From: CAYJLW01 sp964370965
GTDB taxonomy: Bacteria > Actinomycetota > Acidimicrobiia > UBA2766
Reading direction: 5' to 3'
DNA length: 39,203 nt
Assembly: GCA_964370965.1 (NCBI GenBank)
Contig: CAYJLW010000039.1
Coordinates: forward strand, 1 to 39,203
The translations under genes and the position numbers were made by a program. Shown here piece after piece: positions 1 to 8,413 of this stretch; the first letter of the stretch is position 1, and the number at the start of each line of letters is the position of its first letter. A model generated the notes under the pieces. The model ran no database searches. It was given only the letters and a program-made list of their open reading frames with translations, and had not been told where the DNA came from.

Positions 1-85
1 CACACGCGTGACCCGCGGGCCCCACCCCACGGGCCCCCGACCCCGCCCGGGGCCCCACAAATTCCCCGTCGGGAGACGCCGGAAG

Positions 86-91
86 TAGCAT
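86..91 (+). promoter_or_regulatory. Candidate -10 element (TAGCAT) for the Fe-S oxidoreductase gene
   Basis: TAGCAT fits the TANNNT -10 form seen before many other genes in this window. It would place the transcript start near 98 and leave a leader of about 49 nt carrying the GGAGG ribosome site at 134-138. No convincing -35 is seen. The first 60 bases are GC-rich and contain a 14-nt match (CCACCCCACGGGCC) to the hairpin repeat found at 5366-5700. Confidence 0.3.
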
Positions 92-146
92 CACGGCGCT
101 TTCTGGCCCCTTGATCTCGACGGGCCGTCCCCCGGAGGCCAACCCC

Positions 147-2402
147 ATGACGGAGCAAGCGACCACGGAACAGACCCCCCGGCCTCGCGGTCTGCGGCCC
201 GACCGCGTGGCGCTCGGGATCGGAATCTTCGCCGCCTTGTCCGTCGCTGCCAGTTGGGCCCTCGTCGAGCTCCACCCCTACCTCCAACCCAAGGGACTGC
301 CGCCGGGAACGCCGCACCGGGAGATCTTCGGTGACGTCCCGGGCTGGCTGAAGACCGCCTTCTACATCTCCGTCATCTCCTTCGTCCTCGCCTGCAGCTA
401 CCTGTTCGCCCAGCGCGTCCGCCAGTACGTCCGGGGGGCGGGCGAGCGCCGCAGCGGCCATTGGCGGGAACGGATCGAGAACCTGGCGCGCGGCCTGCGC
501 ATGGACACCCTGCGGCGCGACCCGGCCGCGGGGGCCATGCACACGCTCATCTACCTCGGCTTCGTCACCCTCTTCATCGGCACGGTCACGATCGAGGTCG
601 AAGACCTCCTGCCCACGAAGCTGAAGTTCCTCCACGGCAACGTCTACCTCGCCTTCTCCTTCGTGATGGAGGTCGCCGGCCTCGCCCTCCTCGCCGGCCT
701 CGTGTGGGCGGCGTACCGCCGCTACGTGCAGAAGGTGTACCGGGTGCGGGTGAAGACAAAGCCCGAGGACGCCCTCATCCTCGCTGTCCTGGCCTTCATC
801 GTGGTGTCCGGCTTCGTGGTCGAAGGCTTTCGCATCTCCCTGTCCGGCACGCCCGCCTTCGACAAGTGGGGCTTCGTGGGCTACGGCCTCGCGAAGGCCG
901 TCGACCTCTTCGACCTCTCCCGGGGCGCTCTCGAGGTCGGCCACCGCGTGGCCTGGTTCGCCCACTTCGCCGGCTTCGCCGCCTTCCTCGTCATCCTCCC
1001 CACCACGAAGCTGCGCCACATGCTCACGTCGCCGATGAACATGTACCTCGCCGAGCGCGACCGGCCCAAGGGCGCCATGCGGCCGATGCCCAACCTCATG
1101 GAGACCGAGATCGAGACGATCGGTGCCTCCACGATCGCGGACTTCACCTGGAAGCAGCTCTTCGACACGGACGCCTGCACGGTGTGCGGACGCTGCACGT
1201 CGGTGTGCCCGGCGAACAACACGGGCAAGCCCCTGGACCCCCGTGAGATCGTCCTCAAGGTGGGCGAGGTGATGGCGTTCTCGTCGGCCGCTGCGAACGA
1301 GGAAGACGGCTCCCCCGTGGGTGTGGCGCCCCCGGTGGGTGTCGACAGGGAGATCACCGTCTCCTCCGACAACGTCTTCGAGCGCATCAGCGCCGAGGAG
1401 ATCTGGGCCTGCACGTCCTGCAAGGCCTGCGACGAGATCTGCCCGGTGAACATCGAGATCCTCGACAAGATCCTCGACATGCGCCGCTACCTCTCGCTCA
1501 TGGAGTCCAACTTCCCCAGCGAGCTCGGCGTGGCGTACCGCAACCTCGAGAACGCCGGGAACCCCTGGGGCATGGGCCAGCACACCCGGGCCGACTGGGC
1601 CGAAGGCCTCGACGTCCCGATCGCCGGGGAGGGCGGCGGCTTCGACCACGAGATCCTCTACTGGGTCGGATGCGCGGGCAGCTTCGACGACCGCAACCAG
1701 AAGGTGAGCCGCTCCGTGGCGAAGCTCCTCAAGGAGGCCGGCGTCGACTTCGCCATCCTGGGCCCGGCCGAGATGTGCACGGGCGACCCCGCCCGCCGCT
1801 CCGGCAACGAGTACGTCTTCCAGATGCTCGCGCTGGCGAACATCGAGACGATGAACGGCCTCGGCGTGAAGAAGATCCTCACGCAGTGCCCACACTGCTT
1901 CAACACCCTGGGCAACGAGTACCCGCAGTTCGGCGGCGACTACGAGGTCGTCCACCACAGCCAGTTCCTCGCCGAGCTCGTCGACTCCGGGCGCCTCGCC
2001 ATGCGCAGCGAGATCGAGGGCCTCCTCACCTACCACGACTCCTGCTACCTGGGCCGCCACAACGACGTCTACATGGCCCCCCGCAAGGTTCTCAAGGGCA
2101 TCGGCGCCGACACGGTGGAGATGCCCCGCAACGGCACGAAGTCCTTCTGCTGCGGCGCCGGCGGCGCCCGCATGTGGATGGAGGAGCGCACGGGCAAGAA
2201 GATCCAGATCGAGCGCACCGAGGAGGCCGTGGCCACCGGCGCGGACGTCATCGCCGTCGCCTGTCCCTTCTGCTACGTCATGCTCGACGACGGTCTCAAG
2301 GAGACGGGCAACGCCGACGACGTCCGCGTGGCCGACATCTCGATGCTCATGGCCGAAGCCCTCGAGGCGAGGATCGCCGCGGTGGCGGCGGAGGACCGGT
2401 AG
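147..2402 (+). CDS. Membrane-bound Fe-S oxidoreductase (EtfD/FadF-like, heterodisulfide reductase-related)
   Basis: A 751-residue protein. The N-terminal third has about six membrane segments resembling the NarI-type cytochrome b subunit. Two 4Fe-4S motifs follow: CTVCGRCTSVCP at residues 344-355 and CTSCKACDEICP at 422-433. The C-terminal half carries two CCG-type cysteine domains, including FCCGAGG and ACPFC. This architecture is known from the mycobacterial Rv0338c/EtfD and FadF proteins, thought to pass electrons from the electron-transfer flavoprotein of fatty-acid beta-oxidation to membrane quinone. That role is inferred here, as no etfAB or acyl-CoA dehydrogenase genes are in view. The ATG at 147 is chosen over an upstream TTG at 111 because GGAGG lies 8 nt before it. 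The gene ends 12 nt from a convergent neighbour. Confidence 0.85.
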   Translation: MTEQATTEQTPRPRGLRPDRVALGIGIFAALSVAASWALVELHPYLQPKGLPPGTPHREIFGDVPGWLKTAFYISVISFVLACSYLFAQRVRQYVRGAGERRSGHWRERIENLARGLRMDTLRRDPAAGAMHTLIYLGFVTLFIGTVTIEVEDLLPTKLKFLHGNVYLAFSFVMEVAGLALLAGLVWAAYRRYVQKVYRVRVKTKPEDALILAVLAFIVVSGFVVEGFRISLSGTPAFDKWGFVGYGLAKAVDLFDLSRGALEVGHRVAWFAHFAGFAAFLVILPTTKLRHMLTSPMNMYLAERDRPKGAMRPMPNLMETEIETIGASTIADFTWKQLFDTDACTVCGRCTSVCPANNTGKPLDPREIVLKVGEVMAFSSAAANEEDGSPVGVAPPVGVDREITVSSDNVFERISAEEIWACTSCKACDEICPVNIEILDKILDMRRYLSLMESNFPSELGVAYRNLENAGNPWGMGQHTRADWAEGLDVPIAGEGGGFDHEILYWVGCAGSFDDRNQKVSRSVAKLLKEAGVDFAILGPAEMCTGDPARRSGNEYVFQMLALANIETMNGLGVKKILTQCPHCFNTLGNEYPQFGGDYEVVHHSQFLAELVDSGRLAMRSEIEGLLTYHDSCYLGRHNDVYMAPRKVLKGIGADTVEMPRNGTKSFCCGAGGARMWMEERTGKKIQIERTEEAVATGADVIAVACPFCYVMLDDGLKETGNADDVRVADISMLMAEALEARIAAVAAEDR

Positions 2403-2414
2403 CCGGAATCCCTC

Positions 2415-4631
2415 TCATGGTGGTGTCACGTCGCCGGCGTCCCCCGGTCTCCTGCGACGCCGGGCGAGGAAGAGCAGCGCCAAGAGGGCGGCGAAGGCCA
2501 CGAGACTGATGCCGTAGGCGGCGGCGTCGAGGCCGGTGGGCCCGTAGTAGAGGCGGACCTCCGGGCCGGTGGGGATGACCAGCATCAGCGACGGCGTCAC
2601 CATGTAGGGGCCCTCGGCGCCTTCGACATGCCAGTTCGGGAAGTAGGACACGGCCACGATGTGCGGCTCCCCGACCGCCGTGGTGCGGAACCGGATGTCG
2701 GTGCGCCCCAACTTCGCCTTCACGGCGAGGGCGCCGTTCGTCGGACGTCTCGGGGGCCGCGACACCGAAGCGGTCCGGGGCAGGCCGCGCAGGCCCCGCC
2801 CCTCCGGCGCGCCGGGCGGGAGGAGCACGACGGCCACGTCGTCGCCTCGGCCCCCGATCCAGCGCAGCGCCTCCGCCCGCCAGTCGGCGGCCTTGTGGAG
2901 ACGGAGCACCGCGGGCCGGTAGGCCGGGACGCTCACGAGGGGCGCCTCGTCGATCTCGTAGACGTTGAACCTCCCCGAGGACGTGAACAGGGTGACGCCG
3001 GGCTGGGCGGCGAAGCCGTCCTTGGCGACGTCGGTCTCGGCGACGAAGAACCGGCAGGCGAAGCGCCGGAGGTTCTCCACGGCCTCCGCGGGATCCAAGC
3101 CCGGGTAGGAGATGCCGGGCACGGCGCCCGAGGCGACCTGGGAGTACTCCGACTGCATCCAGAAGGTGAACGGCGCCGACCCCGCCGACTCGATGAGGAG
3201 GCCCTCCATCGTGTCCTTGCTCGTGAAGAACGGGATGTTCTCCAGCGTGCGGGTGGTACCGAAGCGTACGAGGTCGGGGTTGTACTCCCACGCCACGCGG
3301 CCCGGCGGAAGACGCTCGATCGTGTCCATCAGGGCCCGGAGCTCGGGCCAGGCCTGGGAACGCTCGAACCCGTTGTAGTTGGCGGTCGTCCACCCGGCGA
3401 CTTTCGTGGATGTCGTCACGGTCGCCGCGGCCATGGCGACGGCGATCACGACGGCGAGGCCCTCACGTGCCCAGCGCGTGTCGCGGTCCCAGGGGAGGGC
3501 CGTGAGCGCCTCGCCGAAGCCCCAGGCGACGAGCAGGAGGAGCGTGACGTAGACGAAGGGGAGGAAGCGGCCGTTGACGATCTCCCCCGCAGGAGCGAGA
3601 AGGAATATGGCGTCGGCGCCGGCAGCGACCCAGGCGAGCAGGAAGGGTCCGGGCCGGCGCTTCCAGGCCGCCAGCGCCAACGTCCCGAGAGCGAGAACGG
3701 CGAGGAGCCGGGGCTGCCAGGCGATCCCGTAGTAGTTCGTCCATTCCCCTCCTGCGGTCCAGTGGCGGCGCGCGAGGGCAGGAACGAGCCAGAACGCCAC
3801 CAGGCCGGCGCCGAGACCGGCGGCGAGCGCGACGACGACCGCCCGGCGGAGAACCTGGCGCCGGGTGGTGCCGAGCACGAGCGCCGGCGCCGCGAGGCCG
3901 AGCACTGTCATGGGGAGCATGTGGCAGAGCGCGTTCACGGCGATCAGCGCGCCGCAGCCCGCCATCCGTCCCCAGGGGAGACCGTCGTCGCAGGAACGCG
4001 TGGCCCGGTAGAGGAGGCCCACGTTCAGGAGAACGAGCGAAAGGCCCAGGGAGTAGGAGAACTCGCCCGCGAGCGTCGAGGTGATGAACCCGCCGAAGAT
4101 GTCCGTCCCCTGGGTGATTCCCCGCCCCTCGATCCACAGGAACGCGATCGCCGCCGCGGGTGCCAAGACGGCCGAGAGCCGGGGGGCGCCCAGGAGGCGG
4201 AGCATCGCCCAGGCGCACACGGGTAGAAGGAACGAGCCCAGGACCGTGACGACCTTGAAGGCGACGTCGTATCCCACGGCCTTCTCGAGCACCCAGATGA
4301 GCAGGTAGGGGAGAGGGAAGTAGAACGTGAGCATGGGCATGCCGGCGAACCACCCGGTCGCCCAACCCGTGAGCGACCAGGGAAAGAACCGCGCCGCCGC
4401 CTTCGAGATGTAGTGGTGAGAACCGGTGTCGCCGCCCGTCGTGAGCGTGCGGGTGAGGACGAGCCGGGGGGTGAAGTTCGACAGGAGCTTCCCGTAGGCC
4501 GCGGCCATGACGGCGGGGCCGGCGAAGCGGGAGGCGAGACCCCGCCACCGCCCGGCCACCTCCGTCTCTTCCCCGCTCGGGCCCGCCCCCGGTTCGACGT
4601 CGGGGGGGGCGGCCACATCGGCGTCGGTCAT
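2415..4631 (-). CDS. Large polytopic membrane protein, PF10131-like (6-pyruvoyl-tetrahydropterin synthase-related), likely GT-C fold
   Basis: A 738-residue protein with roughly a dozen hydrophobic segments. Early in the chain it has GGDTGSHHY, followed by WATGWFAGMPMLTFYFPLP, the signature layout of the PTPS-related membrane domain. In GT-C glycosyltransferases an acidic residue in this first extracytoplasmic loop is catalytic. The last third includes a soluble extracytoplasmic part and then a C-terminal membrane helix before an RRRRR tail. The likely role is transfer of a lipid-linked sugar at the outer face of the membrane, or a related surface-glycan function; the substrate cannot be told. 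The ATG at 4631 has no strong ribosome site. The gene lies between dcd (same strand, 46 nt upstream) and the convergent oxidoreductase gene. Confidence 0.7.
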   Translation of the reverse strand: MTDADVAAPPDVEPGAGPSGEETEVAGRWRGLASRFAGPAVMAAAYGKLLSNFTPRLVLTRTLTTGGDTGSHHYISKAAARFFPWSLTGWATGWFAGMPMLTFYFPLPYLLIWVLEKAVGYDVAFKVVTVLGSFLLPVCAWAMLRLLGAPRLSAVLAPAAAIAFLWIEGRGITQGTDIFGGFITSTLAGEFSYSLGLSLVLLNVGLLYRATRSCDDGLPWGRMAGCGALIAVNALCHMLPMTVLGLAAPALVLGTTRRQVLRRAVVVALAAGLGAGLVAFWLVPALARRHWTAGGEWTNYYGIAWQPRLLAVLALGTLALAAWKRRPGPFLLAWVAAGADAIFLLAPAGEIVNGRFLPFVYVTLLLLVAWGFGEALTALPWDRDTRWAREGLAVVIAVAMAAATVTTSTKVAGWTTANYNGFERSQAWPELRALMDTIERLPPGRVAWEYNPDLVRFGTTRTLENIPFFTSKDTMEGLLIESAGSAPFTFWMQSEYSQVASGAVPGISYPGLDPAEAVENLRRFACRFFVAETDVAKDGFAAQPGVTLFTSSGRFNVYEIDEAPLVSVPAYRPAVLRLHKAADWRAEALRWIGGRGDDVAVVLLPPGAPEGRGLRGLPRTASVSRPPRRPTNGALAVKAKLGRTDIRFRTTAVGEPHIVAVSYFPNWHVEGAEGPYMVTPSLMLVIPTGPEVRLYYGPTGLDAAAYGISLVAFAALLALLFLARRRRRPGDAGDVTPP

Positions 4632-4677
4632 GCGGCATTCTCGCAGGGACGCGGCGCCGCCCCCGACAGGAGGGCGA

Positions 4678-5238
4678 CTACTTGCCGAACTCCTCGTGGA
4701 AACGGCTCGGGGTGGGACCGGATTGGCCCTGGTACTTGCTCCCCGCCGCGCCGTACGGGCGCTCAGCGGGCGTGGAGAGCTCGTGGAAGGAGACCTGGCC
4801 GATCTTCATGTGCGGGTAGATCGTGATCGGCAGCGTCGAGACATTCGAGAGCTCGAGGGTGATGTGGCCCTCGAAACCGGGGTCGATGAAGCCCGCCGTG
4901 GAGTGGATGAGGAGGCCGAGGCGCCCCAGTGACGACTTCCCTTCGAGGCGCGCGACGAGATCGTCGGGCAACCGGACGCACTCCAGGGTCGAGCCCAGCA
5001 CGAACTCCCCCGGGTGCAGGACGAACGCCTGGCCGATGGCCACCTCCACGAGCTCCGTGAGGTCGGCCTGGTCCTCCTTCACGTCGATGAACGCTTTGCG
5101 GGCGTTGTGGAAGACCCGGAACGTGGCCGCCGCCCGCAGGTCGACGGAAGCAGGCTGGATGAGTCCCTCGTCGAAAGGGTCGATGGCGACCCGTCCCGAG
5201 TCGAGGGCCTCCTTGATGCCGCGGTCCGAAAGGATCAC
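4678..5238 (-). CDS. dcd: dCTP deaminase (possibly dUMP-forming)
   Basis: A 186-residue protein with the family motif HSTAGFIDPGFEGHITLEL at 112-130; Glu129 corresponds to the catalytic glutamate. The C-terminus GSKYQGQSGPTPSR is nearly that of the actinobacterial enzyme, which in M. tuberculosis converts dCTP directly to dUMP (deaminase plus diphosphatase). Here that bifunctionality is inferred only from likeness. The product feeds dTMP synthesis. The GTG start at 5238 gives the normal N-terminus (M)ILSDRGIK; the longer reading frame upstream would run through the tRNA gene and is rejected. It is divergent from tRNA-Gly with 41 nt between. Confidence 0.93.
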   Translation of the reverse strand: MILSDRGIKEALDSGRVAIDPFDEGLIQPASVDLRAAATFRVFHNARKAFIDVKEDQADLTELVEVAIGQAFVLHPGEFVLGSTLECVRLPDDLVARLEGKSSLGRLGLLIHSTAGFIDPGFEGHITLELSNVSTLPITIYPHMKIGQVSFHELSTPAERPYGAAGSKYQGQSGPTPSRFHEEFGK

Positions 5239-5279
5239 ATCTACACTCCGGGGCTGTCGCGCCCCCAGGGGAGCGACCT

Positions 5280-5350
5280 GCGGGCGTAGTTCAATGGCAG
5301 AACACAAGCTTCCCAAGCTTGATACGGGGGTTCGATTCCCCTCGCCCGCT
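5280..5350 (+). tRNA. tRNA-Gly, anticodon CCC
   Basis: The cloverleaf can be drawn by eye. Acceptor arms GCGGGCG (5280-5286) and CGCCCGC (5343-5349) pair fully. The anticodon stem CAAGC/GCTTG encloses the seven-base loop TTCCCAA, giving anticodon CCC. The T arm GGGGG-TTCGATT-CCCCT has one G-U pair. The discriminator base is T at 5350, and the 3' CCA is not encoded, so it depends on the CCA-adding enzyme (gene at 26692-28065). CCC reads GGG codons, which are frequent in such GC-rich genomes. A -10-like TACACT lies upstream at 5242-5247. Confidence 0.95.
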
Positions 5351-5365
5351 CAAGTTACATGGCTC

Positions 5366-5700
5366 CGCACCTGGCGGTGCTCCGCGGTGCCCGTGGGGAC
5401 CCCCCACCCCACGGGCCGCGNNNNNNNNNNNNNNNNNNNNNNNNNNNNNNNNNNNNNNNNNNNNNNNNNNNNNNNNNNNNNNNNNNNNNNNNNNNNNNNN
5501 NNNNNNNNNNNNNNNNNNNNCGCACCTGGCGGTGCTCCGCGGTGCCCGTGGGGACCCCCCACCCCACGGGCCGCGCGACACAGCCCCCCCGACCCCAAAC
5601 AGCCCCCCCGCACCCGACAGTGCCCCGCGGAGCCCGTAGGGACCCCCCACCCCACCGGCCGCGCGACACAGCCCCTCCGACCCCAGACGGCGCCGAGCGC
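5366..5700. repeat. GC-rich hairpin repeats, about 88-bp period, interrupted by the scaffold gap
   Basis: This stretch of more than 300 bases (5351-5701) has no gene. It holds a unit starting GCACCTGGCGGTGC at 5367, the same unit at 5522 and a diverged copy at 5610, so the last two are 88 bp apart. The two good copies contain a 10-bp inverted repeat, GCCCGTGGGG with CCCCACGGGC around an 8-nt loop (5389-5416 and 5544-5571). The third copy has mismatches in the stem. Function is unknown; a dispersed palindromic element or a terminator after tRNA-Gly is possible, though no T-run follows. Confidence 0.7.
5421..5520. other. Scaffold gap of 100 N
   Basis: Exactly 100 undetermined bases. The 55 bases on the left (5366-5420) are identical to the 55 bases on the right (5521-5575). 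The gap is therefore a placeholder joined inside a repeat, and its true length is unknown; it may even be zero or negative. Confidence 0.99.
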
Positions 5701-5701
5701 C

Positions 5702-6001
5702 TCACCCCACCCAGTGGAACGTGAGACTGGCCAGAGCGAGCAGGGCGATCAACACCCCCACCGCCACGTTCACAAGGGCTGGCCCGGGAGCCACGACCGG
5801 GGGCTCCGCAGGCAGGGCCCGCTGCTTGGCCTTGACCCGCCTCTCCGCGTTCGCCGCCTCCACGTCCTCCTGCCAGCGCCGGCGGGCGCGGCGGCTGCGC
5901 ACGAGGGCGAGAGCGTTGGCGCCCGCCAGCGCCACGCCGAGCGCGAGGACGAGCTCCTGGATCACTTGCACGACGAAACTGGCGGCGAGCGCTCCGGTCA
6001 T
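5702..6001 (-). CDS. Small two-helix membrane protein, unknown function
   Basis: A 99-residue protein with a hydrophobic segment near residues 6-33, a basic cytoplasmic stretch (RSRRARRRWQED), and a second hydrophobic segment at the C-terminus ending in TFHWVG. No family is recognised. The ATG at 6001 is chosen because a -10-like TATCGT lies 7 nt upstream and there is no ribosome site, suggesting a leaderless message. A longer in-frame start exists to 6145 but would add a sequence of low-quality composition overlapping the dnaB leader region. It is divergent from dnaB and its 3' end abuts the hairpin repeats. Confidence 0.6.
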   Translation of the reverse strand: MTGALAASFVVQVIQELVLALGVALAGANALALVRSRRARRRWQEDVEAANAERRVKAKQRALPAEPPVVAPGPALVNVAVGVLIALLALASLTFHWVG

Positions 6002-6094
6002 CGCCGGGACGATAGCGAGAGGTCCTCGCCGACGTCCCGGGCAGTCCCCCGCCGGGGCGGGACACGGGTTGGTGCGCTCGAACGCGTGTTCGGG

Positions 6095-6100
6095 TAGGAT
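6095..6100 (+). promoter_or_regulatory. Candidate -10 (TAGGAT) for the dnaB leader ORF and dnaB
   Basis: TAGGAT ends 6 nt before a GTG at 6107, the same spacing as at other leaderless-type starts in this window. No good -35 at 17 nt is seen. It is the only promoter-like site between the divergent membrane-protein gene and dnaB. Confidence 0.4.
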
Positions 6101-6106
6101 GCTCCC

Positions 6107-6166
6107 GTGCAGAGGAAATCCACACCGGGTGTACAGACGCTGCACAGCCCCCGGATGCCAAGCTGA
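6107..6166 (+). CDS. Candidate 19-residue leader peptide ORF upstream of dnaB
   Basis: The GTG at 6107 opens a frame of 19 codons, MQRKSTPGVQTLHSPRMPS, ending TGA at 6164-6166. dnaB begins 6 nt later and has no Shine-Dalgarno sequence of its own. A -10-like TAGGAT lies 6 nt before the GTG. Leaderless small ORFs that couple translation to the next gene are well known in actinobacteria. It could also be chance, since the frame is short and is supported only by position. Too short for ordinary gene callers. Confidence 0.35.
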   Translation: MQRKSTPGVQTLHSPRMPS

Positions 6167-6172
6167 GCCCCG

Positions 6173-7531
6173 ATGACGTCACACGCTCTTCTGGATCTCA
6201 CCGACACGGGCCGGGTCCCACCCCAGAACCTCGAGGCCGAGCAGTCCCTTCTCGGCGCCATGCTGCTGTCGCGCGACGCCATCACGGGCGCGGTCGAGGC
6301 GGTTCGGGCCGACGACTTCTACAAGCCGCTGCACGGGCGGATCTTCGAAGCCGTCCTCAACCTCTACGGCCGGGGCGAGCCCGTCGATGCAGTCACCCTC
6401 GCCGAGGAGCTCCGCCAGGCCGGCGTCCTCGACGAGCTCGGCGGGCGCGCATACCTGCGGGCGCTCACCGCCGACACGCCCGCCACGTCGAACGCCCGCT
6501 ACTACGCGGACATCGTCGCGGAGTGCGCCGTCCTGCGGCGTCTCATCGACGTCTCCGGCCAGATATCGGAGGTCGCCTACCAGCCCGGCGTCGACACCCA
6601 GGAGGCGCTCGGCTTCGCCGAGGAGCTCGTCTTCAAGCTCAGCCAGCGCCGCCACGCCGACTCCTTCACGTCCATGCACGTCCTCCTCGACGAGAGCATG
6701 CGCATCCTCGAGGAGCTCAGTCGCCGGGGTTCGGGGGTCACCGGCCTCGCCACGGGCTTCAAGGAGCTCGACAAGCTCACCGCCGGCCTGCAACCCCAGA
6801 ACCTCGTCATCGTGGCTGCCCGGCCGGGCATGGGCAAGAGCACACTCGTGCTCAACATCGCCGCCAACGCCGCCCTCGACCAGCGCAAGGCCGTCGCCGT
6901 CTTCACGCTCGAGATGTCCAAGATGGAGCTCGTGCAGCGCCTCCTCGTCTCCGAGGCCCGGGTCGAAGCGCAGAAGGCCAAGACAGGCGCCCTGTCCGAC
7001 CAGGACTGGGCGAAGCTCTCCCACGCTCTCGGCGTCCTCTCCGACGCCCCCATATTCATCGACGACTCCCCCAGCCTCGGCGTCCTCGAGATCCGGGCGA
7101 AGTGCCGCCGCCTCCAGTCCAAGACACCCCTCGGCCTCGTCGTCATCGACTACCTGCAGCTCCTGCAGGCCCCCCCCACGGCCGACAACCGCCAGGTCCA
7201 GGTCTCGGAGATCTCCCGGGGTCTCAAGCTCCTCGCCAAGGAGCTCGACGTCCCGGTGATCTGCGCCTGCCAGCTCAACCGCGCGCCCGAGGCCCGCGCC
7301 GACAAGCGCCCCCTCCTCGGGGACCTCCGCGAGAGCGGATCGATCGAGCAGGACTCCGACATCGTGGCCTTCATCTACCGCGACGACTACTACGACCGGG
7401 AAAGCCCCGCCCGAGGCGAGGCGGAGCTCATCCTCGCCAAGCACCGCAACGGCCCCACGGACACGGTCCGCCTCGCCTTCCTCGAGCATCACTCCCGTTT
7501 CGAGAACCTCGCCTACCGCGACCCCATGTAG
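6173..7531 (+). CDS. dnaB: Replicative DNA helicase DnaB
   Basis: A 452-residue protein of normal length with no intein. The N-terminal helical domain starts PPQNLEAEQSLLGAMLLS at about residue 16. The RecA-like domain has Walker A ARPGMGKST (216-224, Lys222), the FTLEMSK motif, Walker B VVIDYLQLL and the late motif GDLRESGSIEQDSD. It is the hexameric helicase that unwinds DNA ahead of the replication fork and recruits primase. The ATG at 6173 has no ribosome site, and a 19-codon ORF ends just before it. In mycobacteria dnaB follows rplI on the same strand; here it lies on the opposite strand from rplI, with three genes between them. Confidence 0.97.
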   Translation: MTSHALLDLTDTGRVPPQNLEAEQSLLGAMLLSRDAITGAVEAVRADDFYKPLHGRIFEAVLNLYGRGEPVDAVTLAEELRQAGVLDELGGRAYLRALTADTPATSNARYYADIVAECAVLRRLIDVSGQISEVAYQPGVDTQEALGFAEELVFKLSQRRHADSFTSMHVLLDESMRILEELSRRGSGVTGLATGFKELDKLTAGLQPQNLVIVAARPGMGKSTLVLNIAANAALDQRKAVAVFTLEMSKMELVQRLLVSEARVEAQKAKTGALSDQDWAKLSHALGVLSDAPIFIDDSPSLGVLEIRAKCRRLQSKTPLGLVVIDYLQLLQAPPTADNRQVQVSEISRGLKLLAKELDVPVICACQLNRAPEARADKRPLLGDLRESGSIEQDSDIVAFIYRDDYYDRESPARGEAELILAKHRNGPTDTVRLAFLEHHSRFENLAYRDPM

Positions 7532-7561
7532 CCTCGCGACGCGCGGGAAGAGAAGGTGGGA

Positions 7562-8413
7562 ATGGCCACACCCAGGCAGTTCAGGGGAAAGACGGCGATC
7601 GTCACCGGTGGGGGTTCAGGGATCGGCAGGGCGCTGAGCCTCGAGCTCGCAACAGCCGGAGCGAATGTGGCCGTGACCGACATCCGCCCGGATCGGCTGG
7701 ACGCGGTCGTCCCCGAGATAGAGGCCAGGGGGGTGAAGGCGAAGGGCTACCCGCTCGACCACACGCGCCTCGACGACGTCGTCGAGTTCAAGGAGGCCTT
7801 CTTCGCCGACTGGGGTCACGTGGACGTCCTCTGCCTCAACGCCGGCGTCGCGATCTCCTCGGAGGTGGTGGACACGACCCTGGAGGATTGGAAATGGGTC
7901 ATGGACGTGAACGTCTGGGGAACGGTCTACATGATCCAGTGCTTCCTGCCGGCCCTCGTGGAACAGAACAGCGGCCACATCCTCATCACGGCCAGCCTCG
8001 CGGGGCTCGTCGGCCTTCCGACCACGGGGGCCTACAGCGCGAGCAAGTTCGCGCTCGTGGGCCTCGCGGAATCCATGCGGGCGGAACTGGGACAGCACAA
8101 CATCGTCGTGAGCGCCCTCTGCCCGGGGATCGTGAAGACGAACCTCATCAAGGACGGTCGGGTCACCCTGCGCACGAGACGCCTCGGGGCCGACACCCTC
8201 AACGACCTCTGGCAACGCATCGGCGAGTCGCCCGGGACCGTGGCCCGGCGCGCCGTCCGGGGCCTGGGCAACGACGTACCGGTGATCGCCAGCTCCTTTG
8301 CCTACGTCACGGTGCCCTGGACGGCCAAGAAGCTGTTCGGGCGACTGTTGAACTCCGGCATTCGCCTGGCCTGGCGCCAGAAGCACCGGCTGGAGAGCCC
8401 GAGGGGAAGATGA
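7562..8413 (+). CDS. Short-chain dehydrogenase/reductase (classical SDR)
   Basis: A 283-residue protein. The cofactor motif TGGGSGIG lies at 15-22, the structural NAG at 93-95, and catalytic Ser145, Tyr158 and Lys162 (YSASK) are all present. Asp40 at the end of the second beta strand suggests NAD(H) preference. The C-terminal 80 residues are basic and may contact a membrane or a large substrate. The substrate is unknown; steroid, fatty-acyl or quinone carbonyls are all handled by this family. The ATG at 7562 has AGAAGG upstream (7551-7556); a GTG two codons earlier is less likely. The stop overlaps the next ORF as ATGA, so the two are probably co-translated. Confidence 0.88.
   Translation: MATPRQFRGKTAIVTGGGSGIGRALSLELATAGANVAVTDIRPDRLDAVVPEIEARGVKAKGYPLDHTRLDDVVEFKEAFFADWGHVDVLCLNAGVAISSEVVDTTLEDWKWVMDVNVWGTVYMIQCFLPALVEQNSGHILITASLAGLVGLPTTGAYSASKFALVGLAESMRAELGQHNIVVSALCPGIVKTNLIKDGRVTLRTRRLGADTLNDLWQRIGESPGTVARRAVRGLGNDVPVIASSFAYVTVPWTAKKLFGRLLNSGIRLAWRQKHRLESPRGR

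Noticed and set aside
2628..4226. 532-codon plus-strand frame opposite the GT-C-like gene
   Set aside because: Arg/Gly/Pro/Glu-rich translation without domains, a typical antisense shadow of a GC-rich gene.
5280..5350. tRNA-Gly as an integration site of a mobile element
   Set aside because: No integrase gene and no repeat of the tRNA 3' end were found; the repeats beyond it do not match the tRNA.
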